Of a DNA stretch of 64,000 nucleotides, positions 1 through 9,901 are shown one piece after another. Position 1 is the stretch's first letter. Each line of letters opens with the position of its first letter. This DNA comes from Macrophomina tecta (Eukaryota; Ascomycota; Dothideomycetes; Botryosphaeriales; Botryosphaeriaceae): positions 1,550,001 through 1,614,000 of the forward strand of contig JAKSGN010000003.1 in NCBI GenBank assembly GCA_024180945.1, in the 5' to 3' direction. The notes below the pieces were generated by a model. It ran no database searches, had not been told where the DNA came from, and was given only the letters and a program-made list of their open reading frames with translations. The position numbers and the translations under genes were made by a program.

Positions 1-389
1 ACTACAATCACACGTCAATTGCCGGTTGCGTGTGCAGGAAATTTCCACTGACAGGGCAATTCCTCCGCAAGGTTCTCGTAGTACTTGTTGCCGTATTTAT
101 CGGTTCCGATCAGGGTACCGGCCTTGGTGTCACCTGCCCCGGCGTCAGCCTCTGAAGCCCAGCTCCACTGAATTCCACAAACCGACCGATGTACTAGATT
201 CGCGAATGGCCACGGATTAGTCGGGAGCGGGGGCGAAAGCTCGAGGGGCCTGTGGGAGGCATACCTGCATTTGGTGCCAGGCGTCCTGCGCGAATTGGAT
301 CAGTAACTGTGCGCAAGGGGGTCGCGGGCATCCCATACCTTGACGCCGACCCTGCGCAGGTTGCGCAGCGTACGAGTGATGGTGGACAT
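1..389 (-). CDS. NADH:ubiquinone oxidoreductase NDUFA12/B17.2-type subunit (5' part, cut by window edge)
   Basis: Accessory subunit of mitochondrial complex I, matrix arm. Exons read 389-339, 285-265, 193-187, 133-53, and a last exon that begins at base 1 and runs off the window. The N-terminus MSTITRTLRNLRR leads to DTKAGTLIGTDKYGNKYYEN, the hallmark of the NDUFA12 family (GTLxGxDxxGNKYYEx). Donors are GTATGG, GTATGC, GTCGGT and GTCAGT; each exon is preceded by AG and the frame is kept throughout. Exon 2 is 21 nt and exon 3 only 7 nt (TACATCG), yet together they rebuild the conserved stretch MQYIGDTKAG, which supports the model. The start ATG lies 297 bp from that of PGS1 on the other strand, so the two share an upstream region. 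The C-terminal part (RWVDY-like segment) lies outside the window. Confidence 0.88.
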
Positions 390-686
390 TGTGGGGTCGT
401 GTGGTCGTGAGCAGTAGCACGCGGGTCCGGCGTGCAGCTACAAGTGCTGGAGGTTGATGATGCAGCGGGAGACGGAAGTCTTGGCGCCGATGGCATCCAA
501 TGCGAGTTAGCCCATTTGTCCTCCTCCGCTCCGAGCGCGCGCGTCTGTCCGCGAGCGAAGCGAGAGCTTGCTCCAACACGACTCGTTTGCTTCCACGTCC
601 GCCATCTCTCTGTCTGCCCGCCTGGTGAGCCTGCAGCATTTGGCGGTGAGCGTCCCTTCGGCCGGATTACTTGAAGCGAAAGAAGT
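390..686. promoter_or_regulatory. shared divergent upstream region of NDUFA12 and PGS1
   Basis: This 297-bp stretch separates the start codons of two divergent genes for mitochondrial proteins. It must hold both core promoters and 5' leaders. I see no TATA box. Co-regulation is inferred from position only. Confidence 0.55.
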
Positions 687-2621
687 ATGTTCGCTAGGTC
701 TGTCATCCGATCCTCTAGGTCTAGGATTGCGCTGCCTCTGCGCCGGCCCGTCTCACTGGGCAAACCTGCGCGGAGATATTCATCCTCCAGCTCTGCGGCA
801 CCGGGTTCTCCGCCAGCCACTCAATCAGGCGCTTCAATGCTTGCAAGCTTGACCTCAGAGCTCGATAGGCTCTCTCCACGCTTCGAGGTGCAGCCACAGC
901 AGATCGAGATTCTCTCGACCCCCGCCGAGTTTTACGAAACTCTCAAGGTCAGTTGATTTTTGCACCCTTTGCTGCCAGTCACCCGCATATTCCCGCGTCA
1001 GTTATCAGTCCACTCGTACCACCTTCACTGGCCAGCGAACAACGCTGGCTATAGCGGGAATCATTTTCCTGCTTGTGATGAAGGTGTACCAATATGAGAG
1101 GACGAAACTAACTGTACAGAAGTAGGCTAAAATATCGACTGCCAAGCGGAGAGTATATCTCTCCACACTTTACATCGGAAAAACCGAGCATGAGTTGGTA
1201 AATTTTCTCCTAACCGTGAGTCCGCCTGCCAGCCTACTCATGAAAATTACCTCAGATCGCAGTCATCCGGGATTCCCTCAAGCGTAACCCGGACCTCAGA
1301 GTTTCCTTTCTGACGGACGCACTCCGTGGTACCCGTGAGACACCAGACCCATCAAGCGCGTCGCTCTTGGCACCACTCGTCGAGGATTTTGGACCAGAAC
1401 GCGTCCAGATCCGCATGTTCCATACGCCAAACCTCTTTGGTTTACGCAAAAAATTGATTCCCCGCCGTATCAATGAGGGATGGGGACTGCAGCACATGAA
1501 GCTGTATGGGGTGGATGATGAGCTAATCATGTCTGGGTACGTGAATGACATCCCACGACTAAAGACCAAAGCTGATGTATTACTAAAGAGCAAACCTCTC
1601 CAACGACTACTTCACTAATCGGCAAGACCGTTACCACATCTTCTCCTCTGCCGAGATCACCGATTACTTCTTCCGTATCCACTCAGCCATCAGCAGCCTG
1701 AGCTACCTCATCTCTCCATCCAAAACCTCTCCCGGCGGCTACACCATGACGTGGCCCTCGAGCAACCCAGCCCCATCTCCGCTCGAAGACCGCACCGCCT
1801 TCAAAAAAGCTTCTTCCGCGCTTCTCACCCCCCTCATCCGCCCTAGCGCGACTCCCCTCCCCTCCTCAACCCCCTCCACCTTCATCTACCCCCTCCTCCA
1901 ATTCACCTCCATCTTGCCCCCCACCACCGACACCAGTACCGAACTCCCCGCCATGACCAGTCTCCTCACGCACCTCGCACACCCCTCTCACGCCTCCAGC
2001 ACCTGGACCTTCACAGCCGGCTACTTCAACATGACACCCTGGATGCGCGACCTCCTCCTCTCCACCTCCCCGTCCCGCGCAGCCGTTATTGCCGCCTCGC
2101 CGCAAGCCAACGGCTTCTACGGCTCCGCCGGCGTGTCGGGCATGCTGCCCGCGGCCTACACCCTACTCGCGCGCCGCTTCCTGCAGTCCCTCCAGCGCGC
2201 CGGCCTGGCCGACCGCGTCAAGCTGCTCGAGTGGCGCCGCGGCACCGTCGGCGAGCCAGACGGCTGGACGTACCACGCCAAGGGCTTCTGGGTCACGCTG
2301 CCGCCCGGTGAAGCAGCGCCGTCGTCCGAGGCGGCGGCGGCGACGACGGGTGAGGGCGGAGGAGCAGGAGCAGGCCCCTCCATCGCCATCATCGGCAGCA
2401 GCAACTACACCAAGCGCAGCTACGAGCTCGACCTCGAGGCCGGCGCGCTCATCGTGACGCGCGACGCCGATCTGCAGCGGCGGCTCGGCGCCGAGGAGGC
2501 GCGTTTGGGCGAGTACGCGAGGGAGGTGGGGATGGCCGAGTTTGAGCGGACAGAGAGAAGGGTGGGACTGCATGTGAGGGTCGCGATGTGGATTGTCAAG
2601 GTACTGGGTGGTGCGCTGTGA
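687..2621 (+). CDS. PGS1: CDP-diacylglycerol--glycerol-3-phosphate 3-phosphatidyltransferase (PGP synthase)
   Basis: Mitochondrial enzyme making phosphatidylglycerophosphate from CDP-diacylglycerol and glycerol-3-phosphate, the committed step of cardiolipin synthesis. Exons 687-947, 1126-1197, 1256-1536 and 1589-2621 give 548 residues. It is a phospholipase-D superfamily member. The first HKD motif is HMKLYGVD (H191, K193, D198); the second is the degenerate YHAKG (H434, K436), as in eukaryotic PGS1. The N-terminus is rich in Arg and Ser without early acidic residues (MFARSVIRSSRSR), as expected of a mitochondrial presequence. Introns start GTCAGT, GTAAAT and GTACGT. A Gly/Ala/Glu-rich insert lies just after the second HKD. 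The cardiolipin synthase gene sits at the other end of the window. Confidence 0.93.
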
Positions 2622-3537
2622 TCGATGAGGACGAGAGATGGCAGCTGCATTGTGATTCTTGTAGGCGAAGATGAGAGATTGGAAGTATTGACCTAAAAAC
2701 TTACTTAAATGGCCAGCTGGCACAGGCAGGCGCGGTTGTGTACGATAGCGTGTACAGGTCTAAAACGGAGGAAACAGGAAATTAAGAGTGATGATGCTAC
2801 GACTATCAGGCAACGGTCTTGTGGAGTGTGGTTTTAAAGGCTTCGATGGGACGGGCAGGTGCTGTAAAGCTATTCTGCAAGAGCTCATGTGTGTGTGATA
2901 GAAAGCAATGCTCCCGGGGAAGGGTCCGAGGCGAGTCAATCATGACGCCATCGAGCAATTCCGTCACACAGGTAAACTCATAACACAGCTTTTTTGTGCG
3001 TCAGTGAATTCGGTAAAAGCCTTCTATGGCATGCTATTCTGCTTTTCTGAATGACAGTCCGGCCAACTTAATAACCCGCAGCGTAAAAATCCGCTGCCCG
3101 TGCTTGATGGATGACGATAATGGAAATAGAGCCATAAATTGTGTGGAATGGCATTCCAGCCAAGTCTACACGACTCTATTCAAGTACATATATCGCGAAA
3201 AGAAAAGTAGTTCCGGAACTCCTGTGGAGAAATCGTATCCGCCGTCAATGCATTAACCTGAGCTTGAAAGAAAACAACCAAAGAAGCTGACTTTGACCAG
3301 GCCCGGCGGTGTGCGAGAACGTGCACGCTTCGAAGTGGCGGCAGGCAATCCGGTTCGCGCCGTCTGAGAAGCTGTTGCTAGCGCTATCAAAGGGGCCTCG
3401 TGACTGAACCGTTCAGGCCCGGTCGAAGCACATTGCGAGGTGAGCGGCGCGGAGGTGAATCGCCGTCAGGAGTGATACTTTAGCGACTGCGTAGGCGTGT
3501 TAGGAGCCCACTAATGGTTCGAAAGGGGTTGCACGAC
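2622..3537. other. intergenic, convergent 3' regions of PGS1 and SKP1
   Basis: Both flanking genes end here. The stretch is more AT-rich than the genes around it. The short open frames, such as one near 3026-3256, have no recognisable features. I see no RNA gene or repeat. Confidence 0.6.
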
Positions 3538-4210
3538 TTACTCTTCGGCCCACTCGTTCTCGCGGCGGATCTGATCCTCCTCCTCAGGCGTGAAATCATT
3601 CTGGATGTTGAAAGTCTTGCGGATCTCGTCGGGAGACTTGCCCTTGATCATGTTGGCCACAGTCTTGCAGCCAACATCGAGAAGTGCCTTAATGTCGAGG
3701 TAGTTGGCGGCCTGCGAGGCGAGAGTCAGAATGCAAGCTCAGAAGGTAGCGCGGTGGCACGCAGGGTCCGTGACGACTCACCAGGATGATTTCAAAAAGC
3801 ATCTCCTGGTCGACCTGCATAAACTTCTGGTCCCACTCGTCGATGTCCGTGGACTTCTTGCGGGAGTCCGAGTCATCGTCGGCGGAGGCCGGGGGGTCCT
3901 TCTTGTGCTGCTCGCACCATTCGATGACCTTCCTCATGACCTGCTCGTTGACCTGTGTGCGCGCGTAAGCGGGGGGTTCGCGGGTGAAAGTGACGGCGGA
4001 CGTACGTTGGGAATGGGGATGGCTTCGCCCGAGTCGGTTCCAAGATCCTCAAGCAGGTTCTTGATGAGGATGGAGCGCTCGGCGACCTGGCGCTCTGTGT
4101 GTTGCTGTTAGCTTGCGCTCTCGGTGAAGGCGGGGTGGCGCGCGTCTGTACGTACCGACTTCGATGTCGACACCATCGGAGGTGGTAAGGGTAATCTTCT
4201 GGGCGCTCAT
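3538..4210 (-). CDS. SKP1: SCF ubiquitin-ligase adaptor Skp1 (SconC)
   Basis: Adaptor that bridges cullin-1 to F-box proteins in SCF ubiquitin ligases. Exons 4210-4156, 4094-4006, 3952-3782 and 3711-3538 give 162 residues, normal for fungal Skp1. The N-terminal BTB/POZ-like fold starts [18 protein letters not shown]. The C-terminal F-box-binding helices include [16 protein letters not shown] and end in the family hallmark [20 protein letters not shown]. An acidic Asp/Ser linker follows HKKDPP. All four exons join in frame at GTACGT, GTACGT and GTGAGT donors. An F-box-like gene lies at 36.3 kb, but no specific link is implied. Confidence 0.96.
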
Positions 4211-5491
4211 TGCGGATGCGGCGATGTGGAGGTTGTGTGGTTGTGGTGGTGTTGGGGTTGCAGGAGGGCGGCGAAGAGCGGCGGTAGATTGACGTGGGGC
4301 GAGGTCGTGCGGCCGGTGCGGTTCAGATGCGCTGCTGGCTCGGAGGATGTGAAGTTCAGGCTGCGCGAGGCACGTCGACCTTTTTAAGTGCACGAGAAGG
4401 CCTAACCCTTCTGGCCAGATGACTGGCTGCTGTGAAATGAAGCGGAAAGGACGGGGACACGCAGGCAGAACTGCAAGTTTGTCGTGTTGGTACCTGGGAA
4501 GCACCTCTCCCAAGGCGTAGCTGCCTTGCGCTAAGGCCAAACCGCTCGACCCTGGGCGTGCTCTCCCATCACCAACACAAGCGACGCCATGCCGAAACCC
4601 CCAATCCTGCAGTCACGCAGCGCAGCATGTGTACATTCTGGAGGACTCCTACCAAGGAACGATGCAACTCTCGTCCACAGTCTTTGAGTCTCGTGCGGTT
4701 TTACCACCCGCTCACCTCTGCACTTGCCGGCCATTCCACAGGCCGTTCAGAAGAGGAAATGGCGGGCTGGCTCGGAGAGGTATCGGAGTCTGTTGCAGCG
4801 CCATCACGGCACCCCGATCGCAGACGATGCGTCGTATTAGACTATATATAGTACTGCTCCTCGACATCCAACCCACATGCGGCGCTCATACCCTGACGAG
4901 CGGCGACGAGCAGATGTTAATGCCTGCAATTGCAGGCAGAAAACACGAAATCAACGCTTCCGAGCATGGGCGACGCGCAAATAGCCGGGAAGCGGCCCAG
5001 CGCGTCTCGCGCCGGCCAGCGCTGTGATCAGATCGCTATGCTGCCCTGCTGCGGGTGATGTTTCGGATTCCTGCTACTTAGGGGTCATAAGGCTGGCAGA
5101 AAGGCACACGTGATACCCTTCATCGGAACGCTGGCCAGTCGCGTCTCAGAAGCCGGATATGAAGCACCACGCGGAACGCCCATTCAACAATCTTGGCCGT
5201 GATGCACGCACAGCGCATCGCATGCCAGCTTCCAGTGCCCCAAGGCCGGGTTCCCGCCGAGCGTTGAGCACCAAAAGCAATCTCAGCCTATCGCTGGGGC
5301 CACTCCTTATCCTTATCAAAACAGGCAATTCATTAAAGCTGTGGTGTGCTCTCTGTTATTTTGCCCAGCTGTCGCGCAGCTGGCGCTGTCACTCTTCAAG
5401 TTCCAGCTCCGACACGACCTCACAGCAACCGATGCCCTCCCCCCTACCGGGCATCTGCCTCCCATGACCTGAACAATCGACTTTAATCAAA
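4211..5491. other. intergenic between divergent SKP1 and SMP3
   Basis: This 1.28-kb region lies upstream of both genes. It contains a palindromic ACTATATATAGT at 4841-4852, a possible TATA element that is 640 bp or more from either start codon. The small open frames (for example 4629-5027) have no coding signature I recognise. Confidence 0.5.
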
Positions 5492-7181
5492 ATGTGGCGG
5501 CGAACGTACTTTTTGCTTCTCCTGGTGCGGCTCTGGTTTGCACTCTCCCCGAGCTACCTTCACCCCGACGAGAACTTCCAAGGACCGGAGGTGATAGCGG
5601 GTAAGCTTCGAGTCCGACTTTCCTCAAGCGCAGCTCAATAACACAGTGTCTTTAAAGGTCGCGTTTTCGGTTACCCTGTCCATCAAACTTGGGAATTCAC
5701 CTCCAAGCATCCCATTCGCAGCTCATTCCCGCTATGGATCTGCTACGGAATACCTATGGCCACCCTGCGCGGCATCGGCGAGGGAATTGCGGAGGAAGTA
5801 CCGCCATATGTTGTATACTGGACGCTGCGCGTCATGATGTTTGTCCTCAGCTTCGTGCTTGAGGATTGGGCAATCCTCGAGCTTGTTTCGCCGCATCAGC
5901 GCAGCTCGGCCTCCATGCTCGTCGCATCATCATATGTTACTTGGACCTTACAAACACATACCTTCTCGAACTCGTTGGAGACTCTTGCGCTCATCTGGAG
6001 CTTGGTGTTGATTGGGCGCATCCTGGAGGACAAGGTAGGGAGACCCCGGCGGAGCTCCATTGCAGGTAGCTAACTGCGCTGCGAAGAAACGCTCCAGTCT
6101 TTCCGCAACCGCCATCCTCGGATTCATTTCTGTCTTCGGATTCTTTAACAGAATTACATTCCCGGCGTATCTGATAATACCGCTGCTTCAGCTCGTCCCA
6201 CACTTCCACCGCAAGCCGCTCTCCTTAATCGCGCTCCTGCTCTCCGCAACCATTACGACCATAATCGCTGTAATATCTGATACATCCTTCTACCATCCTG
6301 ACGGCCTCACGCTCTCAACCCTCGTTCACCGTCCCGTAATAACGCCCTTGAACAACTTCCTCTACAACTCCTCCGCACACAACCTCGCGCAACACGGCCT
6401 CCACCCATACTACCAGCACATCATCGCAAACCTCCCGCAACTGACCGGCCCGGCCTTTCCGCTCCTCATATTCAACTACCGCAAGAACCTCCGCCTCGCT
6501 GCCGCGCTCTCCGGCGTCGCCCTCCTCTCTCTATTCCCGCACCAAGAAGCACGCTTTCTCCTTCCAGCCATCCCCCTCATTCTCTCATCCGTCCGTCTTC
6601 CGATAAATCCTAAGATCAGGCGTGCCTGGATGTTCGTTTGGGTGACCTTCAACGCCGCGATGGGCCTGCTCATGGGCGTCTACCACCAAGGCGGCGTCAT
6701 ACCAGCGCAGATGTGGATCGCACGCTCCGGCGAGCCGGCCGTCACCAGCGTGTACTGGTGGAAGACGTACAGTCCACCGGTATGGCTGCTGAATGGGAAG
6801 AACGAGGTGATCAACACAGTAGATCTGATGGGCATGAAGCCGGACGATATGGTCGGGCGCGTCGCGAACGGCACGTCTTGCTCGAACGCCGAGTTGGATA
6901 TGGGTGGCAAGAAGGGCGAGAGGGAAATCACGTATCTCGTTGCGCCGAAAAGCGCGACTTTTCTGGACGCGTTTTCTAACCAATGGGTTGACGGCGATGG
7001 CAAGGAGAAACGCGCGTTCAAGTTGGAAGAGGTGTGGAGCTACAAGCACCATCTCAATCTTGATGACATGGATTTCGGAGATGACGGGGTCCTGCAGACT
7101 CTGCAACGCGTGGTAGGCAGGAGGGGAATAGTTGTTTGGAAGGTGCAGAAGGATTGTGGGAGCGACAGTAAGTTGTTGTAA
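5492..7181 (+). CDS. SMP3: GPI mannosyltransferase 4 (GT22 family, Smp3/PIG-Z)
   Basis: ER membrane mannosyltransferase that adds the fourth mannose to GPI anchor precursors from dolichol-phosphate-mannose. Exons 5492-5600, 5658-6034 and 6087-7181 give 526 residues, close to yeast Smp3 (about 516). The luminal catalytic signature of the GT22 family, [11 protein letters not shown], is at residues 24-34, just after the first membrane segment. Later conserved features are [22 protein letters not shown] and many hydrophobic helices. The third exon starts after GCGAAG, with a CTAAC branch point about 11 bp upstream. The family, and specifically the fourth-mannose enzyme, is assigned from the HPDE context and overall pattern; PIG-B/Alg9/Alg12 relatives are less likely. 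Confidence 0.9.
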
Positions 7182-7464
7182 TGTTCTGGTCAACGGGCGT
7201 CGATAATGATCGAGATACGGGATAGATTTTTGGGATAGGCTGGTCAGGGGCGTCACGGGCGGGAAAGGACTGTCCTCGAATTAACAATACCTGTTTGTAA
7301 TGTCAAAATACCCCAAGAGATTCAATCGGTTTGATTCAAAACTTGAAAGCATTTGTTTGGTGCCATTATGTAAATTTTGTGGCCAGAGTTACATGCACAG
7401 GAGATGCTCATCCGTCCATGAGATCGACCCAGGTAAATCGCCGCACTCCAGTGGCTCGTCCAAC

Positions 7465-9101
7465 CTACAATTTCGCCTTCCCAGTACTCCTCTCCAAGCT
7501 CAACGGATCCACCCTCCTCATCCCCGCCTGCTTGAAATACTCATCACCCTTCGCCTTCTGCGCCTCAATGCGCTCAGCCAGTGACTTGCCCCTCTTATTC
7601 TCATTCTTCCCCAGCTGCAGCAGATGCACCTCGTCCGGCCCATCAACAATCCGCATCGTCCGGCCATTCGCGTACATGCTCGCCAGCGGCGTCTCCTGGC
7701 TCACCCCGGCACCGCCATACGCCTGAATCGCGCGATCAATAACGGTCAACAGGGTCGTCGGCACAAGCACCTTCGCCTCAGCAATCTCCTTGAGCGCCGA
7801 CTTGGGCGACGTGAGATCCATCTTGATAGCAGCGTTCAGCACGACCAAGCGGGCGGCGTCGATCTCGATGCGCGAGCGGGCGACGCGCTCGAGCATGATG
7901 CCGTGCTCGGACAGCAGCTGGCCGAACGGCTTCTTGCGCGGGTCGTTGAGCCGCGCGAGGAAGTACTCGAGCGCGCGCTCCGCGGCGCCGATGCTGCGCA
8001 TCGCGTGGTGGATGCGGCCGGGCCCCAGGCGCCCTTGGATGATCTCAAAGCCGCGGCCGGGGCCGAGCACCATGGCGTCGCGCGGCACGCGCACGTTGTT
8101 GAAGGAGATGTGGCCGTGGCCGTGCGGGGCGTCGTCGAAGCCCATCACCGAGAGCATGCGGTGCACGGTGATGCCGGGCGTGTCGGCGGGGACGAGAATG
8201 ACTGATTGTTGCTTGTAGGGGTCCGCGTTGGTGCGGTCGGATTTGCCCATGACAATGTAGATGGCGCAGCGGGGGTCGCCGGCGCCGGAGGACCACCATT
8301 TCTGTAGGGATAATGAGTGTTAGTGAGTGAGGGATTTGGAGAATGAGGGCAGGGTGAAGGCGATGGGACGTTTTGAGAACACGCACACCAAGGGATTTCA
8401 TGGCGGAGAGGAAGAGGAGCAGATTTGGAGGTTAGACTCACCTGGCCGTTCAAAACCCAGGTATCACCCTCCAGCTTCATGTCCAACTCGATGTTGGTGG
8501 CGTCAGAGCTCGCCACCTGTGGCTCCGTCATCAAGAAGGCACTGCGGATCTTGCCCTCGAGCAACGGGTCCAACCACCGCCTCTTCTGTGCCTCGCTGCC
8601 GTACTTAGCCAGCACCTCCATGTTGCCCGTATCCGGAGCTGCACAATTGGTCGCCTCGGAAGCGGTGCGCGACTTGCCCAGCAGCTCGGCCATGAGGCCG
8701 TACTCGAGGTTCGAGAAGCCAGCGCCCTCCTTGAAGTGGGCCTTGGGCAGAAACATGTTCCAGAGGCCGAGCTTCCGGGCTTTCTGCTTCAGCTCTTCGA
8801 TGATGGGCGGGTGCGAGGAGAAGCGCTGCTCGGTGGTCTCGCCGATTTGCTGCAGGTAGACGGAGTCGGCGGGAATGCATTCTTCCTCGACGAATTTCTC
8901 GACCTGCGGATGTGATTATTAGAAAGGCACTCTAGAGAGGCAAATCATGTGTAGCTTGGGGGAATTGGAATTGGGCTCGCATACAATGTCGAGTGTCTTC
9001 TTTGCCCTCTCGCTGACGTAGGGCAGAGCAATGGGCGGGATGCGCTGAGACGCAGATACGTAGCCCTTCTCACTATTGATCAACAGCTTGGAGGACGACA
9101 T
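7465..9101 (-). CDS. acyl-CoA dehydrogenase, ACAD10/11-like, with C-terminal PTS1
   Basis: FAD-dependent acyl-CoA dehydrogenase of the ACAD10/11 type. Exons 9101-8985, 8903-8442 and 8301-7465 give 471 residues. Visible hallmarks are FLMTEPQVASSDATNI (FAD/substrate loop), KWWSSGAGDP, the RIHHAMRSIGAAERALE region, and the C-terminal YGGAGVSQETPLASMYA followed by DGPDEVH, which closely follows ACAD11 rather than VLCAD/MCAD. There is no aminoglycoside-phosphotransferase domain, so it corresponds to only the dehydrogenase half of ACAD10/11. The protein ends in AKL, a consensus peroxisomal targeting signal type 1, and has no obvious mitochondrial presequence. The substrate is probably a long-chain or modified acyl-CoA but cannot be read from sequence. 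Confidence 0.92.
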
Positions 9102-9901
9102 GGTGGGTAGCGCAATTGTTCAACGAGGAGCAGAAGCAGAAAGTGAGGGCTGGAGGGGAGGTCGACTGAATAGCCGGGGCCCCAGAGTAGTAAGTAGCTT
9201 TGAGGCGGAGCTAGGCGATGATTACCTACTTGCTGTGGACCCTCGGCGCCGACTTGCGGGGAACGCCAAACTACCGAGGCCCCTTCATAGTATCATGCAG
9301 GAGTCGAACCACCACATTTCGAACCGCCACCATTCAAAGCCAATTAGTTCAGCTTCCTCATAACGGACATGCGTATATTTGTTAGGAGGGCAACAGCCGG
9401 CCTGAGGTGGTGTCTCGCTATTGCTAGCACTGGGCCTTGTATTTCACGCTACACGTCAGAGCAACACCACCTTCTCACAATCGGTAATCTGTTACAACGC
9501 GCAGCAGGTTGCGATGAAAAAGAGGAGTCTTTCATGGGCCTGAGAATCCCATACGCCACCGAGGATGGAAAATAATCGGCCAGAGTTACGACGCCTCGCC
9601 GGAACAGGATATGTCACCTCGGACTGAACAAATGCGGGGCGGAGGTAGAGATCCTATTGGTCTATCTCATTTCTCACAATGCGCCGTGACTCCCTTCAAC
9701 AAGACGTCAAGCTTCACTAAGGTCGGTTTGCATCTTAAAAAGATGAAATGGAGAAGATGAAAACCATGCTGCCTGCAGGTCTCGACCAACCAACGCCATC
9801 AATGCTGAAGCCCCTAAAAACAAGCCCAAAGTAGCCATGAATGGAAAAGGAACAATCGAGGCAACCCATTTTGTAATCCCGTCAATAGCGCCAGTAGATT
9901 C
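9102..9901. other. intergenic between the acyl-CoA dehydrogenase start and the LSG1 end
   Basis: An 800-bp stretch containing the promoter of the acyl-CoA dehydrogenase and the 3' region of LSG1. I saw nothing coding and no tRNA-like T-arm. Confidence 0.5.

Noticed and set aside
194..820. 208-residue minus frame over the NDUFA12/PGS1 region
   Set aside because: It overlaps the better-supported NDUFA12 exons in another frame and has no domain.
1866..2105. Gly/Glu-rich minus frame inside PGS1
   Set aside because: Shadow of the Pro/Thr-rich coding strand.
4629..5027. 132-residue plus frame near a TATATATA
   Set aside because: No family, atypical composition, no start context; kept only as an intergenic note.
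6585..7256. 223-residue minus frame in SMP3
   Set aside because: Antisense shadow of a conserved coding exon.
7624..8205. 193-residue plus frame over the acyl-CoA dehydrogenase
   Set aside because: Antisense shadow, Arg/Ala/Val-rich as expected from GC-rich codons.
9290..9315. Possible tRNA T-arm (GGTTCGACTCC on the minus strand)
   Set aside because: No acceptor stem, D-arm or anticodon stem could be built around it.
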